Of a stretch of DNA of 64,000 nt, positions 42,600-52,700 are shown one piece after another. Within the stretch, counting starts at the first letter, position 1; every line of letters starts with the position of its first letter. A program made the position numbers and the translations under genes. This stretch comes from Phaeodactylibacter xiamenensis (GTDB lineage Bacteria; Bacteroidota; Bacteroidia; Chitinophagales; Saprospiraceae): the NCBI RefSeq assembly GCF_000759025.1, contig NZ_JPOS01000090.1, forward strand, positions 352,875-416,874, written 5' to 3'. The notes under the pieces were generated by a model. The model saw nothing but the letters and a program-made list of their open reading frames with translations, made no database searches and was not told the origin of the DNA.

Positions 42600-43790
42600 T
42601 TACTCTACCACTATTTTTCTTGCCACACGAACTTCTGGAGATAAAAAGTCTATAAAATACAACCCCGAACTCAAATCATCTATCTCAAAAATTAACGCAG
42701 TCGTTCCAGGTTGAATAGTTAATGAGGATATTTTTTGGCCAAATGAATTGACTAAATTGACCGTCCACTTCATCACTATAGCTGCTCCATTCAATTCAAT
42801 TGTGATATTCCCACCTTTAGACATTGGATTTGGATATATATAAATATCTTCCTCTGGAATTATATTGTTGACATTGTCTGTAATTTCTGTTTCTACGGTA
42901 ACGCTTATTGATTCTGAACACATATTTCCATCTGTTACGATAACCGAATATGGGCCAGCTGCCAAATCAGTTGCTGTAGCAGATGTCTGTGCAAGAGGAT
43001 CGTCCCATAAATACAAATAGCTGGGAGTACCGCCGCTGGCAACGACTGTGGCACTACCATTAGAATTGTTATCTACCTCTGGTGTGGAAGAAGTCGAAAG
43101 GCTGATTGAGGAAGGTGAGGTAATTTCGATATCACCAGTGGAAATGACGATCCCTAAAATATTGTCAGTTATAATAGCTGAGTAGATACCAACAGTGAGG
43201 TCGGAAACAGAAGTACCTGTAACACCATTGCTCCATTCGACACTAAAGTCTCCAGACCCACCAGCAATATCAACAGAAATAGACCCATCGCTATCACCGA
43301 AACACAACAGATTATTTACAGTAGAATTGAAGGTTACAGGCAAAAAAAACTCGAAATTATAAACCATCGCTGGATCATTATAAGCTGGCATCGGTGCTCC
43401 ATTATTATTGATCCATTCTGTGAATTCAGTGGGAGAGGTGTCATTCGGATAGAAAATAATACGGTCCTCAGAAGCATCCCAAACTCGGATAGTGAATGGT
43501 TCATTCGCACCAATACCTTCATCTTCAGAGGTATTTGGATCGTCACCGTAAATAGCGAGACCAATATATGAGATGCCAGCATTTACAACAACGGCATTTG
43601 CACCTGCACAGTTACCTTGTGAGTCGAATGCTGCAATCCAGTCTTCGGAGGCTGCATAAACCCCATTGATCTGTACTTGCCCTGTGAAAACACCGGAGGT
43701 ACTGGTCGCAGTAAATTCAAAAGCAGATGGCTGTCCAATAGCCATAGCAATGGCTAAAAAAGAGAGTAAAAGAGTAGATATAACTTTCAT
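42600..43790 (-). CDS. T9SS-secreted protein with SprB-like repeats
   Basis: 396 residues. Signal peptide (MKVISTLLLSFLAIAMAIG), an N-terminal beta-rich domain (TGQVQINGVYAASEDWIAAFD), two SprB-type repeats (GDSDGSISVDIAGGSGDFSVEW; NSNGSATVVASGGTPSYLYLW) and a type-A T9SS C-terminal domain (IYIYPNPMSKGGNITIELNG to the end). Last gene of the five-gene minus operon. The first domain recurs in the 860-residue gene next door (APxxWIAAFDxxGNxAGxxxxVxNAGI), so the two share ancestry. Confidence 0.85.
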   Translation of the reverse strand: MKVISTLLLSFLAIAMAIGQPSAFEFTATSTSGVFTGQVQINGVYAASEDWIAAFDSQGNCAGANAVVVNAGISYIGLAIYGDDPNTSEDEGIGANEPFTIRVWDASEDRIIFYPNDTSPTEFTEWINNNGAPMPAYNDPAMVYNFEFFLPVTFNSTVNNLLCFGDSDGSISVDIAGGSGDFSVEWSNGVTGTSVSDLTVGIYSAIITDNILGIVISTGDIEITSPSSISLSTSSTPEVDNNSNGSATVVASGGTPSYLYLWDDPLAQTSATATDLAAGPYSVIVTDGNMCSESISVTVETEITDNVNNIIPEEDIYIYPNPMSKGGNITIELNGAAIVMKWTVNLVNSFGQKISSLTIQPGTTALIFEIDDLSSGLYFIDFLSPEVRVARKIVVE

Positions 43791-43853
43791 ATTGGGATTA
43801 GTTAGGTTTTAAGCTAAGGCCATATCATAGGCTCAAAACTTTGGTGATTAAAA

Positions 43854-46436
43854 TTATTTATGTGCGGTTACTTTGGTAGCTTGTATAAGCTGTTGATCTA
43901 TATACAGCTTCACGAGATATGACCCAGACAGAAAATTCTCTGTCTGTAGCATTTCCTGATAAAAACCTGGATCAAGTCTGCCTTCCTCTTTTTGCCACAC
44001 TAGCTTTCCAGCAACATTACATATCTCCAATTTAACCCTGCCTCTTTCGGAAATGGAGTAATCAATCGTTAAACTTTGATCAAATGGATTAGGGTAGCAA
44101 CGGTGGATAGAGGAACTGGTTTCATTCGGTTCTTTAAATTCCAAATTCACATTCAGCGGTTCGTAGTCTCCGTATATCTGGAGGCCAAGGTCTAGAGTAC
44201 CCCTAGTGTGTTGGAACAATATTTTCGTACCCTGTGCGGCATCTTCTTCCGGCAAGTAAATGGGAATTGTCCTCAGTATACCGCCATTCAATACTTCTAT
44301 CTGCCCTAAAGGATTTCCTGATTCTTTGAGAATTGAAATCATTTCCCCTCTAGGCAGATTTGTTTTTCCTCCGACGAAATTGTATTTATTGGAAAAAGAA
44401 TTGCTTGCCCTCTCAACCACTACTCCTGTAATTCCCTGTCCAGGGACAGGCGTACTAACCTTCACCCAGTATCCTAATCCATTTTCCAACATAGTGAGAG
44501 TATTTAGAAAAGGGAGCCCTGCTGGGTCAAAAAAAGTTGAACTTCCATCAAATCCAGTAACATATAACAAGTTGTTAGCGGCAATGATGTCACTGAAATA
44601 GTTGTCCGGACTCTGTTCTATCTGAGGAGGATAAGCCAACAAATTCCAGCTGGCATCCAGACCTTTTCTAAAAGTTTCGGAAAGGCGTTCCCCCTCGATG
44701 CATAACGTATCATCTTGGCCTACTTTGATCCAATAGCCAAAACCTCTTTCAAAAGAATTGAGGGTATTCAAAAAAGGGAGTCCATTGGGATCGTAAAAAG
44801 ATGCCCCATTGTCAAAACCTGTGGCGTATTCGAGGTTGTTGGGAATCAATGCACTAAAAATAGAGGATACGGAGCTATCGACCGGCGCTACATCGGTAGA
44901 AATCAAGTTCCATCCTGGACGCAAGGGAATTTTATCCGTTGTGATATTTAAAAAATCATAAACATCGTTGGGGTTATTATACCCAGGCATAGGAGTTCCA
45001 TTTGTGTTAGACCACCCTGCGAAAAGGACTGGGCTGCCGGAATTCGGATAAGTGAGCACCAAGTCTTCACTGGTGTCGTACAATCTCAATTCGAACTTTT
45101 CATTTCCGCTCATACCTTCGTCAAGGCCAGGTGTGGTTGGGTCGTCCCCATAAATAGTCAGATTGATAAAAGTAATGCCAGCATTGAGTACTAATTGACC
45201 AGAGCCGGCTAAATTTCCATTCTCATCAAATGCCGCTATCCAATCATTGCCCGCAGCAGGGATACCGTCAATCCGTGCCTGTCCTACCAGTACACCTGAC
45301 AAATTATTTGCATTGGGACTGCCCCACGGTGGCATGCCTTGCCCTGAACCCGATTGGGTTATTGCAACAACGACATCACTAACACCAGTACCTGATAAAA
45401 CAATCATGCCCGATCTGTCACTGACATCCGGGTTTTCTTCATAATCGATATTGACTATTTCATTTCCGTTTCCGGAGAGGGGGGAGGTAATGCTCAACCA
45501 GCTGATGTTTTCTGTGATGGACCAATCAGTATTCGAGCTAAGGCTAAATGAAGTGTCTCCTTGTTCGAAAGGGACACTAATCGAAGTATTATTTACACTT
45601 AAAAATGGACTGGAATTACCACAAGTCGCGGCAATAGGCAATGGATCTATTGGTGTTCCCATGTCACCCCCTGGAATAGATTGTACCATATATGCCACAT
45701 CACATACTTTGTCTTCACTTTCGTCATAAACTTTAAAAGTAACTGTCTCTATAGTGGATGTCTGGATGTTAAAAATGGAGTAGGTCTGTCCACTGATAAT
45801 AGTGATGCCGCCAGTGCCGCGGTTTTCACCGTTTACATAAGCGCCAACCAAATCACCGATGGATGCATTGTTCCCATCAACGGTAACCAGGCAGATGGCC
45901 GAAGCACTGTTGGTATAAACAACCGGAATCCAGTCCGGGTCGCGTATCGTGATGGTAACGGTATCTGGCATGGAACTTTGAGTACCGTCATTTACAGTAA
46001 GTTCAAACCTGTATGCTTTTTGGGCCATCACATCGGGGGCCATAAATGAAGGAGTCGCAGTATTTTCATTCATAAGGTTTAGACCATCCAGTGACACCCA
46101 AATATAGCTCAATTGGTCATCATCACTATCAAATGAACCGGTTCCATCCAACTGCACAGAGCTGTTTTCATTCACACTTGTATCATCGCCGGCATTGGCT
46201 ATTGGGGCAGTGTTTACATCACTGTCCATAGTCAATAATCCGTAATGACCACTGTAGCCGTTGGTGGCAACGGGGCTGGCTGAAGCTGCAGTTTGCCCGG
46301 CAATTCCAAAATGCTCAAAATTGCCATTTGTACCATGTCCCCCTCCGGTAGAGGTAGTTGAGGCAGGTTGGGAGAATTGCCCGGTCAAAATCAGTGGGGC
46401 AATCATTGCTATGATTAATAAGATTATATTTTTCAC
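43854..46436 (-). CDS. T9SS-secreted multidomain protein (PKD/BACON-like)
   Basis: 860 residues. Signal peptide 1-19; PKD-like domain (NAGDDTSVNENSSVQLDGTGS, about 75-165); a domain with the carbohydrate-binding-style text VDGNNASIGDLVGAYVNGE; a BACON-like stretch (LSVNNTSISVPFEQGDTSFSLSSN); the WIAAFDENGNLAG domain shared with its neighbour; two repeats 'PGWNLISTDVAP ... GFGYWIKV'; and the T9SS CTD (RCYPNPFDQSLTIDYS). Probably an adhesin or envelope protein. Only 4 bases separate it from the tail-collar gene upstream. Confidence 0.85.
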   Translation of the reverse strand: MKNIILLIIAMIAPLILTGQFSQPASTTSTGGGHGTNGNFEHFGIAGQTAASASPVATNGYSGHYGLLTMDSDVNTAPIANAGDDTSVNENSSVQLDGTGSFDSDDDQLSYIWVSLDGLNLMNENTATPSFMAPDVMAQKAYRFELTVNDGTQSSMPDTVTITIRDPDWIPVVYTNSASAICLVTVDGNNASIGDLVGAYVNGENRGTGGITIISGQTYSIFNIQTSTIETVTFKVYDESEDKVCDVAYMVQSIPGGDMGTPIDPLPIAATCGNSSPFLSVNNTSISVPFEQGDTSFSLSSNTDWSITENISWLSITSPLSGNGNEIVNIDYEENPDVSDRSGMIVLSGTGVSDVVVAITQSGSGQGMPPWGSPNANNLSGVLVGQARIDGIPAAGNDWIAAFDENGNLAGSGQLVLNAGITFINLTIYGDDPTTPGLDEGMSGNEKFELRLYDTSEDLVLTYPNSGSPVLFAGWSNTNGTPMPGYNNPNDVYDFLNITTDKIPLRPGWNLISTDVAPVDSSVSSIFSALIPNNLEYATGFDNGASFYDPNGLPFLNTLNSFERGFGYWIKVGQDDTLCIEGERLSETFRKGLDASWNLLAYPPQIEQSPDNYFSDIIAANNLLYVTGFDGSSTFFDPAGLPFLNTLTMLENGLGYWVKVSTPVPGQGITGVVVERASNSFSNKYNFVGGKTNLPRGEMISILKESGNPLGQIEVLNGGILRTIPIYLPEEDAAQGTKILFQHTRGTLDLGLQIYGDYEPLNVNLEFKEPNETSSSIHRCYPNPFDQSLTIDYSISERGRVKLEICNVAGKLVWQKEEGRLDPGFYQEMLQTENFLSGSYLVKLYIDQQLIQATKVTAHK

Positions 46437-46440
46437 ATGG

Positions 46441-47976
46441 TTAATATTTAATGATGTAATCTACATAGGCATTGATCGGTCGGGATTCTTCTCCCCCTTC
46501 TTCCGAAAGACTGACCGAAGTAGTAATATTCGTGGAATTCGTTTCACATCCACAGGCATAGCTGTTGTCAAAGGGAATACCCGAGTTATCCCCGGCCCCA
46601 CCAGCTACCCGGGGGAAACTGGTAGTCGCCGTAGCACCATGTGTATGTCTTCGAAACTCATAGTTTTGATAACTACCGACTTTGTCGCCAACCACGTCAC
46701 CGCTTAAGTTGGTGCGGGAAGCTGCATCGGGATCTTTTCCTTTGCCAGCATCACGGCCCCTGAGAAAATGCCCGCGCAAATCAGGAAGATTGAAAGTCCC
46801 CTGGCCGTTCCCAGAGCCCCAATGGGTTCCCAGAACTGCAAACAGGTCGGGATAAATATCCGAACGGACAACAGCTCCGTTGCACAACAGCCAGCCTTCC
46901 GGCACTGTTTGCCCGGCAAACGGGATGATGGAGCCGACCGGCATCACCAGGCCCGTCTTATCCTTGATGCGGCCATCCACCTGGAGACCGTCCGCATCGA
47001 CTTCCAGGCTGGAGGCAGTGATGACTTCCAGTTTCACAGAAAAACTGAGGTCAGCATCCGGTCCGATCTCGGACGTCCCCCAGAAGTAAGGATTGGCGGT
47101 GCTGTAGGCAAAGGTGACGGTGTTGGTGACTCCGGCTACACGAAAAAAGTAATCCTCGTTTTTATTGAGAATCACCGGAGTGGGCAAGTTCGAAAAGTCA
47201 AAAACCTGAAAATCCAATATTCCTGAAAACTGACTGGCGGGGGAGTTTTGGTTCAATATGGCCTGGCCATTGGGCGTACCTTTGGTGATTTTAAACTCAA
47301 TACTGGTTGAGTTGTTATTGGCGAATTTTAAGGAAACATTTTTTAACTGCCCGCCTTCGTTGGGCGTAAAGCCTTGCCAAACACTGGTCAAACCAATACT
47401 AAAATCGGAAGTGCTGCCCAAATGTTCCACCGCGTATTCTGTTGTATCACCACCCCCGACTTGCAGTGAATTGCCGACGATAAGGTCTTCGGTCTCCGGA
47501 TTCAGCAAAACAAAGTTGCCGTTCGAAAGAAAGAGCGTATCGTCACTGAGCGAAAGCAATTGCAGCTCATTGGTATTGCTCTGGTCGACGGTCGGCTTGT
47601 TGGTCACCTCATCCCATTCAACCCCGTCCTTGACCTCTTCCGCCACCGAAGGGTCATTTTCGATGGGGGCATAAATAGTGACTGAGGGCAAGGGGTTTCC
47701 ATCCACTAAGATGTCCAGTTGATGGCTGGGTTGGTCTTTAAAAATATTATCCGGAAGTGGGCCCAGTTCGACCGCATAAAGGCCATTGTTGACCTGCACT
47801 CCCTGGTAAGTTTTATTCCAGCTCACACCTCCGTTGTTGATAATAAAAGTGAAGTTTTTTGCTTCATTGACCGGGTTTCCGTCGAAGTACAGTTTACCCT
47901 GAAAAGGCAGGTATTGTGCGGTCAGTGACAAGGAACAACCAAGCAAAAGGCTTGCTATTAGGTAAATTCTTTTCAT
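46441..47976 (-). CDS. Secreted protein with phage tail-collar domain
   Basis: 511 residues with signal peptide (MKRIYLIASLLLGCSLSLTAQ). The C-terminal third carries a phage tail collar domain: GSIIPFAGQTVPEGWLLCNG, then GQGTFNLPDLRGHFLRGRDAG and a final NAYVDYIIKY. The middle has the T9SS-neighbour style beta-sandwich text. Tail-collar domains in Bacteroidota envelope proteins are thought to trimerise. No T9SS CTD visible, unlike its neighbours. Third in the operon. Confidence 0.8.
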   Translation of the reverse strand: MKRIYLIASLLLGCSLSLTAQYLPFQGKLYFDGNPVNEAKNFTFIINNGGVSWNKTYQGVQVNNGLYAVELGPLPDNIFKDQPSHQLDILVDGNPLPSVTIYAPIENDPSVAEEVKDGVEWDEVTNKPTVDQSNTNELQLLSLSDDTLFLSNGNFVLLNPETEDLIVGNSLQVGGGDTTEYAVEHLGSTSDFSIGLTSVWQGFTPNEGGQLKNVSLKFANNNSTSIEFKITKGTPNGQAILNQNSPASQFSGILDFQVFDFSNLPTPVILNKNEDYFFRVAGVTNTVTFAYSTANPYFWGTSEIGPDADLSFSVKLEVITASSLEVDADGLQVDGRIKDKTGLVMPVGSIIPFAGQTVPEGWLLCNGAVVRSDIYPDLFAVLGTHWGSGNGQGTFNLPDLRGHFLRGRDAGKGKDPDAASRTNLSGDVVGDKVGSYQNYEFRRHTHGATATTSFPRVAGGAGDNSGIPFDNSYACGCETNSTNITTSVSLSEEGGEESRPINAYVDYIIKY

Positions 47977-47997
47977 TGGTATTGATGTTTTAAATAG

Positions 47998-49755
47998 TTA
48001 GTGCCGAACCACTCGCTGAGTGGTCTCGCCATAATCTGTTTTGATGTTTATGTTGATTAAACCGATGGGCAGGGGAATATTTTCAGGATTACAGGTGTAC
48101 CTGAAAAGTCCACTTGGTTGAATTGGCATTAGCTTTTGAAAGAGTACTTTGCCCGCCGCATTGGAAAAAGTCAGTTCAACTGTGGAAGCGAGCGAAAGCT
48201 CCATGGCAACGGACAATTCATTGGAAAATGGGTTTGGAAACACTTCCACGGCCAGCTCATGGGTTTTTTCCGAAATATTGCTGGGCGAACCAAAATCCAG
48301 TGGGAGCAGCTCTTTAAAAGGATTGCCTGGACGGGTCATGGCCTGATATTGACTAGTCCACGTTTTTCCATTTTTAAGAAGCCGAAATGTTACCTCTTCG
48401 GGGGGCAGGCCATTGATGACCAGCGAGGTGTGGCTCATTTCATCCGTCAACCGGACTTCACCGAGCGCCCTGCATTCTCCATTTACGAAAGCACCAATGA
48501 TCCCTCCATCTGTTACCGGCATGCCGTTCAATGTTACGTTGCCGTAAGCGATGGTGCTGTTTGGATAGGATTTGACGGTCCATTTCGATTGGTGAGAAAG
48601 CTGCTGCATGGCCGGGCTGGTTTGTGGGGGCGTTTCTTTGCTTTTTTCAACCTGGCCGCCCGCTAGCATGCCACCGGGATCGGGATAAGTAAAATCAACT
48701 GCCTGCGAAACCCTGACCCAGTACCCTTTGCCGGGCTGGATGGTTTCGAGTGTATTGAACGCGGGATCAATGTTGGGGTCATAGCTTTCGTTGATGTCCT
48801 TTACTTTTTCAAGGATGGAAATGATCGATGCAAATGCCTCTTCCACCCCCTGAGGTTCACTGGCCGTATAGCCAATCAGGTTCCAGCCTTCTTCCAGCTG
48901 GATGACCGTAGTGGTCGGGTCTAACGGAATGCCATTGAAAATGACGGGCTGACTGGCTGCCATATTTACCCAATACCCCTTTCCGTCTTCCAGGCTGGTA
49001 AGGGTACTGAATTGGGGAAAATCAGGGTAAAAAGTAGTAGACTGATCTTTTACCTGGTTCAGCAAGGGATTGAGATGGTCAAACACCGCCGCTGCGGAAT
49101 AGTCGTCCAATGCCAGGTAGGTGGAAATCAGGTTCCATTCCGTTTCGAGCGGGGTGGATTGTTGAAAAGAGGATTGAATATCGACCGCCAAAAAAGTAGT
49201 ATCCCCCGTACAGCCGTTTTCATCGGTGGCAAATACCCCAATCCAGCCTTCCTCCTCTGAAGTCCACACCACTTCCACCTCCGAAGTACCATAGCCCGAC
49301 TGAAACAGCCCACCTTCAATGATCCAGTGGTAAAAGTAGCCGGGGGAATTCGCGACTGAATAGTTCAGTCCACTGGCCCCAATGGCTGGCTCCTCATTCC
49401 CGGAAATATTGCTGGTAACCGGCAGCGGATGCAAAGTGTATTGGTGCGGGATGGCTCGGGTACAGCCATTACTGCCAGTGACGGTGACGACATATTGTTC
49501 GCCCGGTAATGGAACCACCTGGATCACTGCATCTTGAGAACCATCGTTCCACTCATAATTCACTCCTCCATTGGCTATAAGATTGACCGTATCGCCCAGG
49601 CAAATGTTATTTGGGCCTTCTACACCTGCGGAAGGGAGGGAGCCAATGAACTGTTTGGATTTCACATGCCCCTTTGTGCTATATGAAAAATTGTAAGACT
49701 GACAAAATAATAAACAGGGAATGCCTGTCAAAAGGAATAAAATCAATTTTTTCAT
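47998..49755 (-). CDS. T9SS-secreted protein with Ig-like and 'WNLIS' repeats
   Basis: 585 residues. Signal peptide, an Ig/PKD-like module (NICLGDTVNLIANGGVNYEWNDGS) with SNISGNEEPAIG linker, two 'EWNLISTYLALDD ... GKGYWVNM' repeats, and a T9SS CTD (EVFPNPFSNELSVAMELS to the end). Shares repeats with the 860-residue neighbour. Probably an envelope or released protein of unknown substrate. Nine bases separate it from the RHS gene upstream, so they are one operon. Confidence 0.83.
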   Translation of the reverse strand: MKKLILFLLTGIPCLLFCQSYNFSYSTKGHVKSKQFIGSLPSAGVEGPNNICLGDTVNLIANGGVNYEWNDGSQDAVIQVVPLPGEQYVVTVTGSNGCTRAIPHQYTLHPLPVTSNISGNEEPAIGASGLNYSVANSPGYFYHWIIEGGLFQSGYGTSEVEVVWTSEEEGWIGVFATDENGCTGDTTFLAVDIQSSFQQSTPLETEWNLISTYLALDDYSAAAVFDHLNPLLNQVKDQSTTFYPDFPQFSTLTSLEDGKGYWVNMAASQPVIFNGIPLDPTTTVIQLEEGWNLIGYTASEPQGVEEAFASIISILEKVKDINESYDPNIDPAFNTLETIQPGKGYWVRVSQAVDFTYPDPGGMLAGGQVEKSKETPPQTSPAMQQLSHQSKWTVKSYPNSTIAYGNVTLNGMPVTDGGIIGAFVNGECRALGEVRLTDEMSHTSLVINGLPPEEVTFRLLKNGKTWTSQYQAMTRPGNPFKELLPLDFGSPSNISEKTHELAVEVFPNPFSNELSVAMELSLASTVELTFSNAAGKVLFQKLMPIQPSGLFRYTCNPENIPLPIGLININIKTDYGETTQRVVRH

Positions 49756-49764
49756 GACTTATTT

Positions 49765-52700
49765 TTAAAATGAGTAACCGTTCATGATCTTATACTCAAT
49801 ATTTCGTTCGAGATCATTATAAAAACCTTCCATACCTTTAATGATCACGCGTGGTTTCACATCAATACTGACGGAGGCAGGACCAACGTCTCCATGCACA
49901 CCGACCGTTCCAGCCTTAATATTCATATGTGCTCCAACTTTTCCAGGGCCAACCGGAAGAGATCCAGAGATTTTTCCACTTGTACAGAGTTTGAAGTAGG
50001 GATTGCCAACCGAAGCCTCAAAACTTCCATTGTCCGAGACACTAATGCTTCCTGAAATTCCGTAATTGGATTGAAAATTTTCTGTTGTATAAGAGAAACT
50101 AACGTTAACAACATCTTCTCCGCCCGTCCATTTTTCCCATAGATTTCCTTCTTCATTATACAAACTGACAAATGCCCCAGAAATGGCTCCGTTGGAAAAC
50201 TTACCCCCCCCCAGTTCGGCAGAAGTACCTCCGACCACTGCGGACGATGCTACTCTGACGATTGGGTCGTCTATATAGGTTATCCCTATCTGCGACGCAG
50301 AAGAAAAGCTACCAGACAGAAAACCGTGTTCAAATTTACCCCCTTGTGCCTCCGTGGCAGCACCTTGCACCACCCCGTGGGCAATAGATTTTTGTGCAAC
50401 ATTACCCCAGGTAGTTTTATGGTCCCAAGCTTCCCCAATACTATGTGTCAGTGCAGCGGTAACAGCTCCGATAGCTGCACCCCTCAATCCAGCATGAAAT
50501 GCATCGTTGGTACTTCCTCCAGCCAACATAACAGAGAGAGAGGAACTGGTAAACCCAGAGGCTGCACCGGATACAACGGGACCAGCCGGTGCCGTTACTA
50601 TGCTTACCCCGATCGAAGCCGCAGTAACGACAATCTGGTTCCATGTTTCTTTCCCAAAGACGGTTTGACCCGCAACATTGGATGCCTTCAAATTGGCGAG
50701 TGATAAATCGATCCCTGCCTGACCTAAACTATTTAAGGCATCACCTATCTCACCTTTACTTAAACTTCTGACCGCTTTTTTTCCATTCCTGCTTATCCGG
50801 TTGAAGGATCTTTTAAGGGAACGCCAGACTTTTTTGAAAAAAAATCCTGAAGGGTCGGTATACGCCAACGGATTGTTCATCACATAGGAGTACCTATTCA
50901 GGTTTTGTAAATCGGTATGATCTTGTATGAAAGGATCGGGACTGATAAAACGGCCAATAACAGGATCGTAGACCCGTCCGTTCATATTGATGAGCCCAAA
51001 GTTATCTAAATGTTCATGGCCGGTATATCCACGGTCGTAGTCGAATTCAAGGTTGTTATCAATATCAGTACCGTCGGGGCTTCGGCGCTTGCCCCACGCA
51101 TCATAACTTAATAAGGCTATCACTTGACCAGAATCACCAGTAATGCTTTGCAGCGATCCGAGATGATCTTTGTGCCAGTAGTGAGTGGAAGTTTCTCCCT
51201 CATGGTTAGAGTTACGTACAGCCACTACCTCGCCATTGGCACTGATATAACACAAATCCAGGGTGAGGGAATCAGTAATGAGCTGTTCAAATAGCCCCCC
51301 AACATATATTTTGGTAGCGGATAAGATAGAATCCTGAAATGTCCGTTGGATAATGCGCTCCCGGGAAGCACCGTAGTCAATCTCCAACCAATCCCCTTTT
51401 TCATTAAAAATGGTATTGACCTTGTCGAAGCTGGTAAAAGAGTAGTTGGATGTATTACTTGGAAGACAGAGGGTAGTGTCTCCGATGATGGTAGTCAGTT
51501 GGTGAGGCCCTGCGCCGTTTTCTCCATAAAAATATTGTCCGACATCTGATTTGTAAGTGATGTTTCCCAGGACATCGTAAGTCAAATTGGTATTGGCAAC
51601 ACCAGGGATGGAGGAAGAAACAAGCCTATTCAAGTCATCATATTCAAAACTTTCAATAAGGTTCAACAGGTTGTCCTGCCTTTGGGTAAGGTTTCCCAGA
51701 TTATTATAGGCATACGAGAGATCCTGAACCTGGCCCTGTGTTCCAAAGCTTTTTATTTTCTCTAACCAGGAGGTGTTATTATTAAAGGAAAATTCAGAGA
51801 TAACACCATTTCCGAGTGTGCTTTTTGTGAGCTGTCCTCTTGCATTTACCTGATCTGCTTTCCAGTATAGAGTATTGGTAATGTTATCTCTGACTTCGGA
51901 GTGATAGCCGTAATCATTGTAAATGTTTCTGATAGAAAAGCTATTAGGGTAATGAGTGCTAAGCAAACGGCCGAATTCATCAAAGTAGTTGCTGATGCGA
52001 TGGATTTTACCATTGATTGTTCTATCTTGATGACGAACTCTGCTCAAATCATCGTAAATCAGTTCGTAGTAATAACCAGGGCTGGTAGTTGAAGCCAGCA
52101 TCCCCAGTCCATTTGGCTGGCTATCATAGTTCCAGCTGGTCACTCCCTCCGGTTCGGCCCTCTCAATCAGACGGCCCAAAATATCGTAATTGAATAAAAC
52201 GACTTCCCCTTTTTGATTGGTTTGGCTCAACAATTCACCAATTGTATTATAATGATATTGGTAAGTCCCTAAATCAGGGTCTGTCATTGACGTTTTATTT
52301 CCATATAAATCATAGGTCATTGTCGTCTCATTGCCCAGTGGATCAGTTATCTTGACCATATTGCCTTGAGAGTCGTATTCGTAGGTAATGGTGTTACCTT
52401 GATTGTCCGTACTTGAGGCAAGCCGCCCAATCGGGTTTTGAGTCAAAGTCTTGGTTTGTCCCAAAGAGTTGGTCGAGATAGTGGCCAGGCCCAAATATTC
52501 GATAGTAGTGGTTAGATTGCCGGGGCTGACGGTTTGCACAGTCCTGCCTATTTCATCATAATTACTGGTAGTCCAAACGGGAGTTGACCCTTCGAAGTAA
52601 GGATCAGAAACACCTGTTATAAGGCCCCGCTCATTATAGGTAGATTTAACGATGGTTGTTTGTCCATTAAATCCAATGAAGGATTTTTGTATTTCCCGAC

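Noticed and set aside
49765..50800. Known RHS toxin domain at the C-terminus of the giant RHS protein
   Set aside because: No nuclease, deaminase or other toxin motif was recognised and no adjacent small immunity gene is present.
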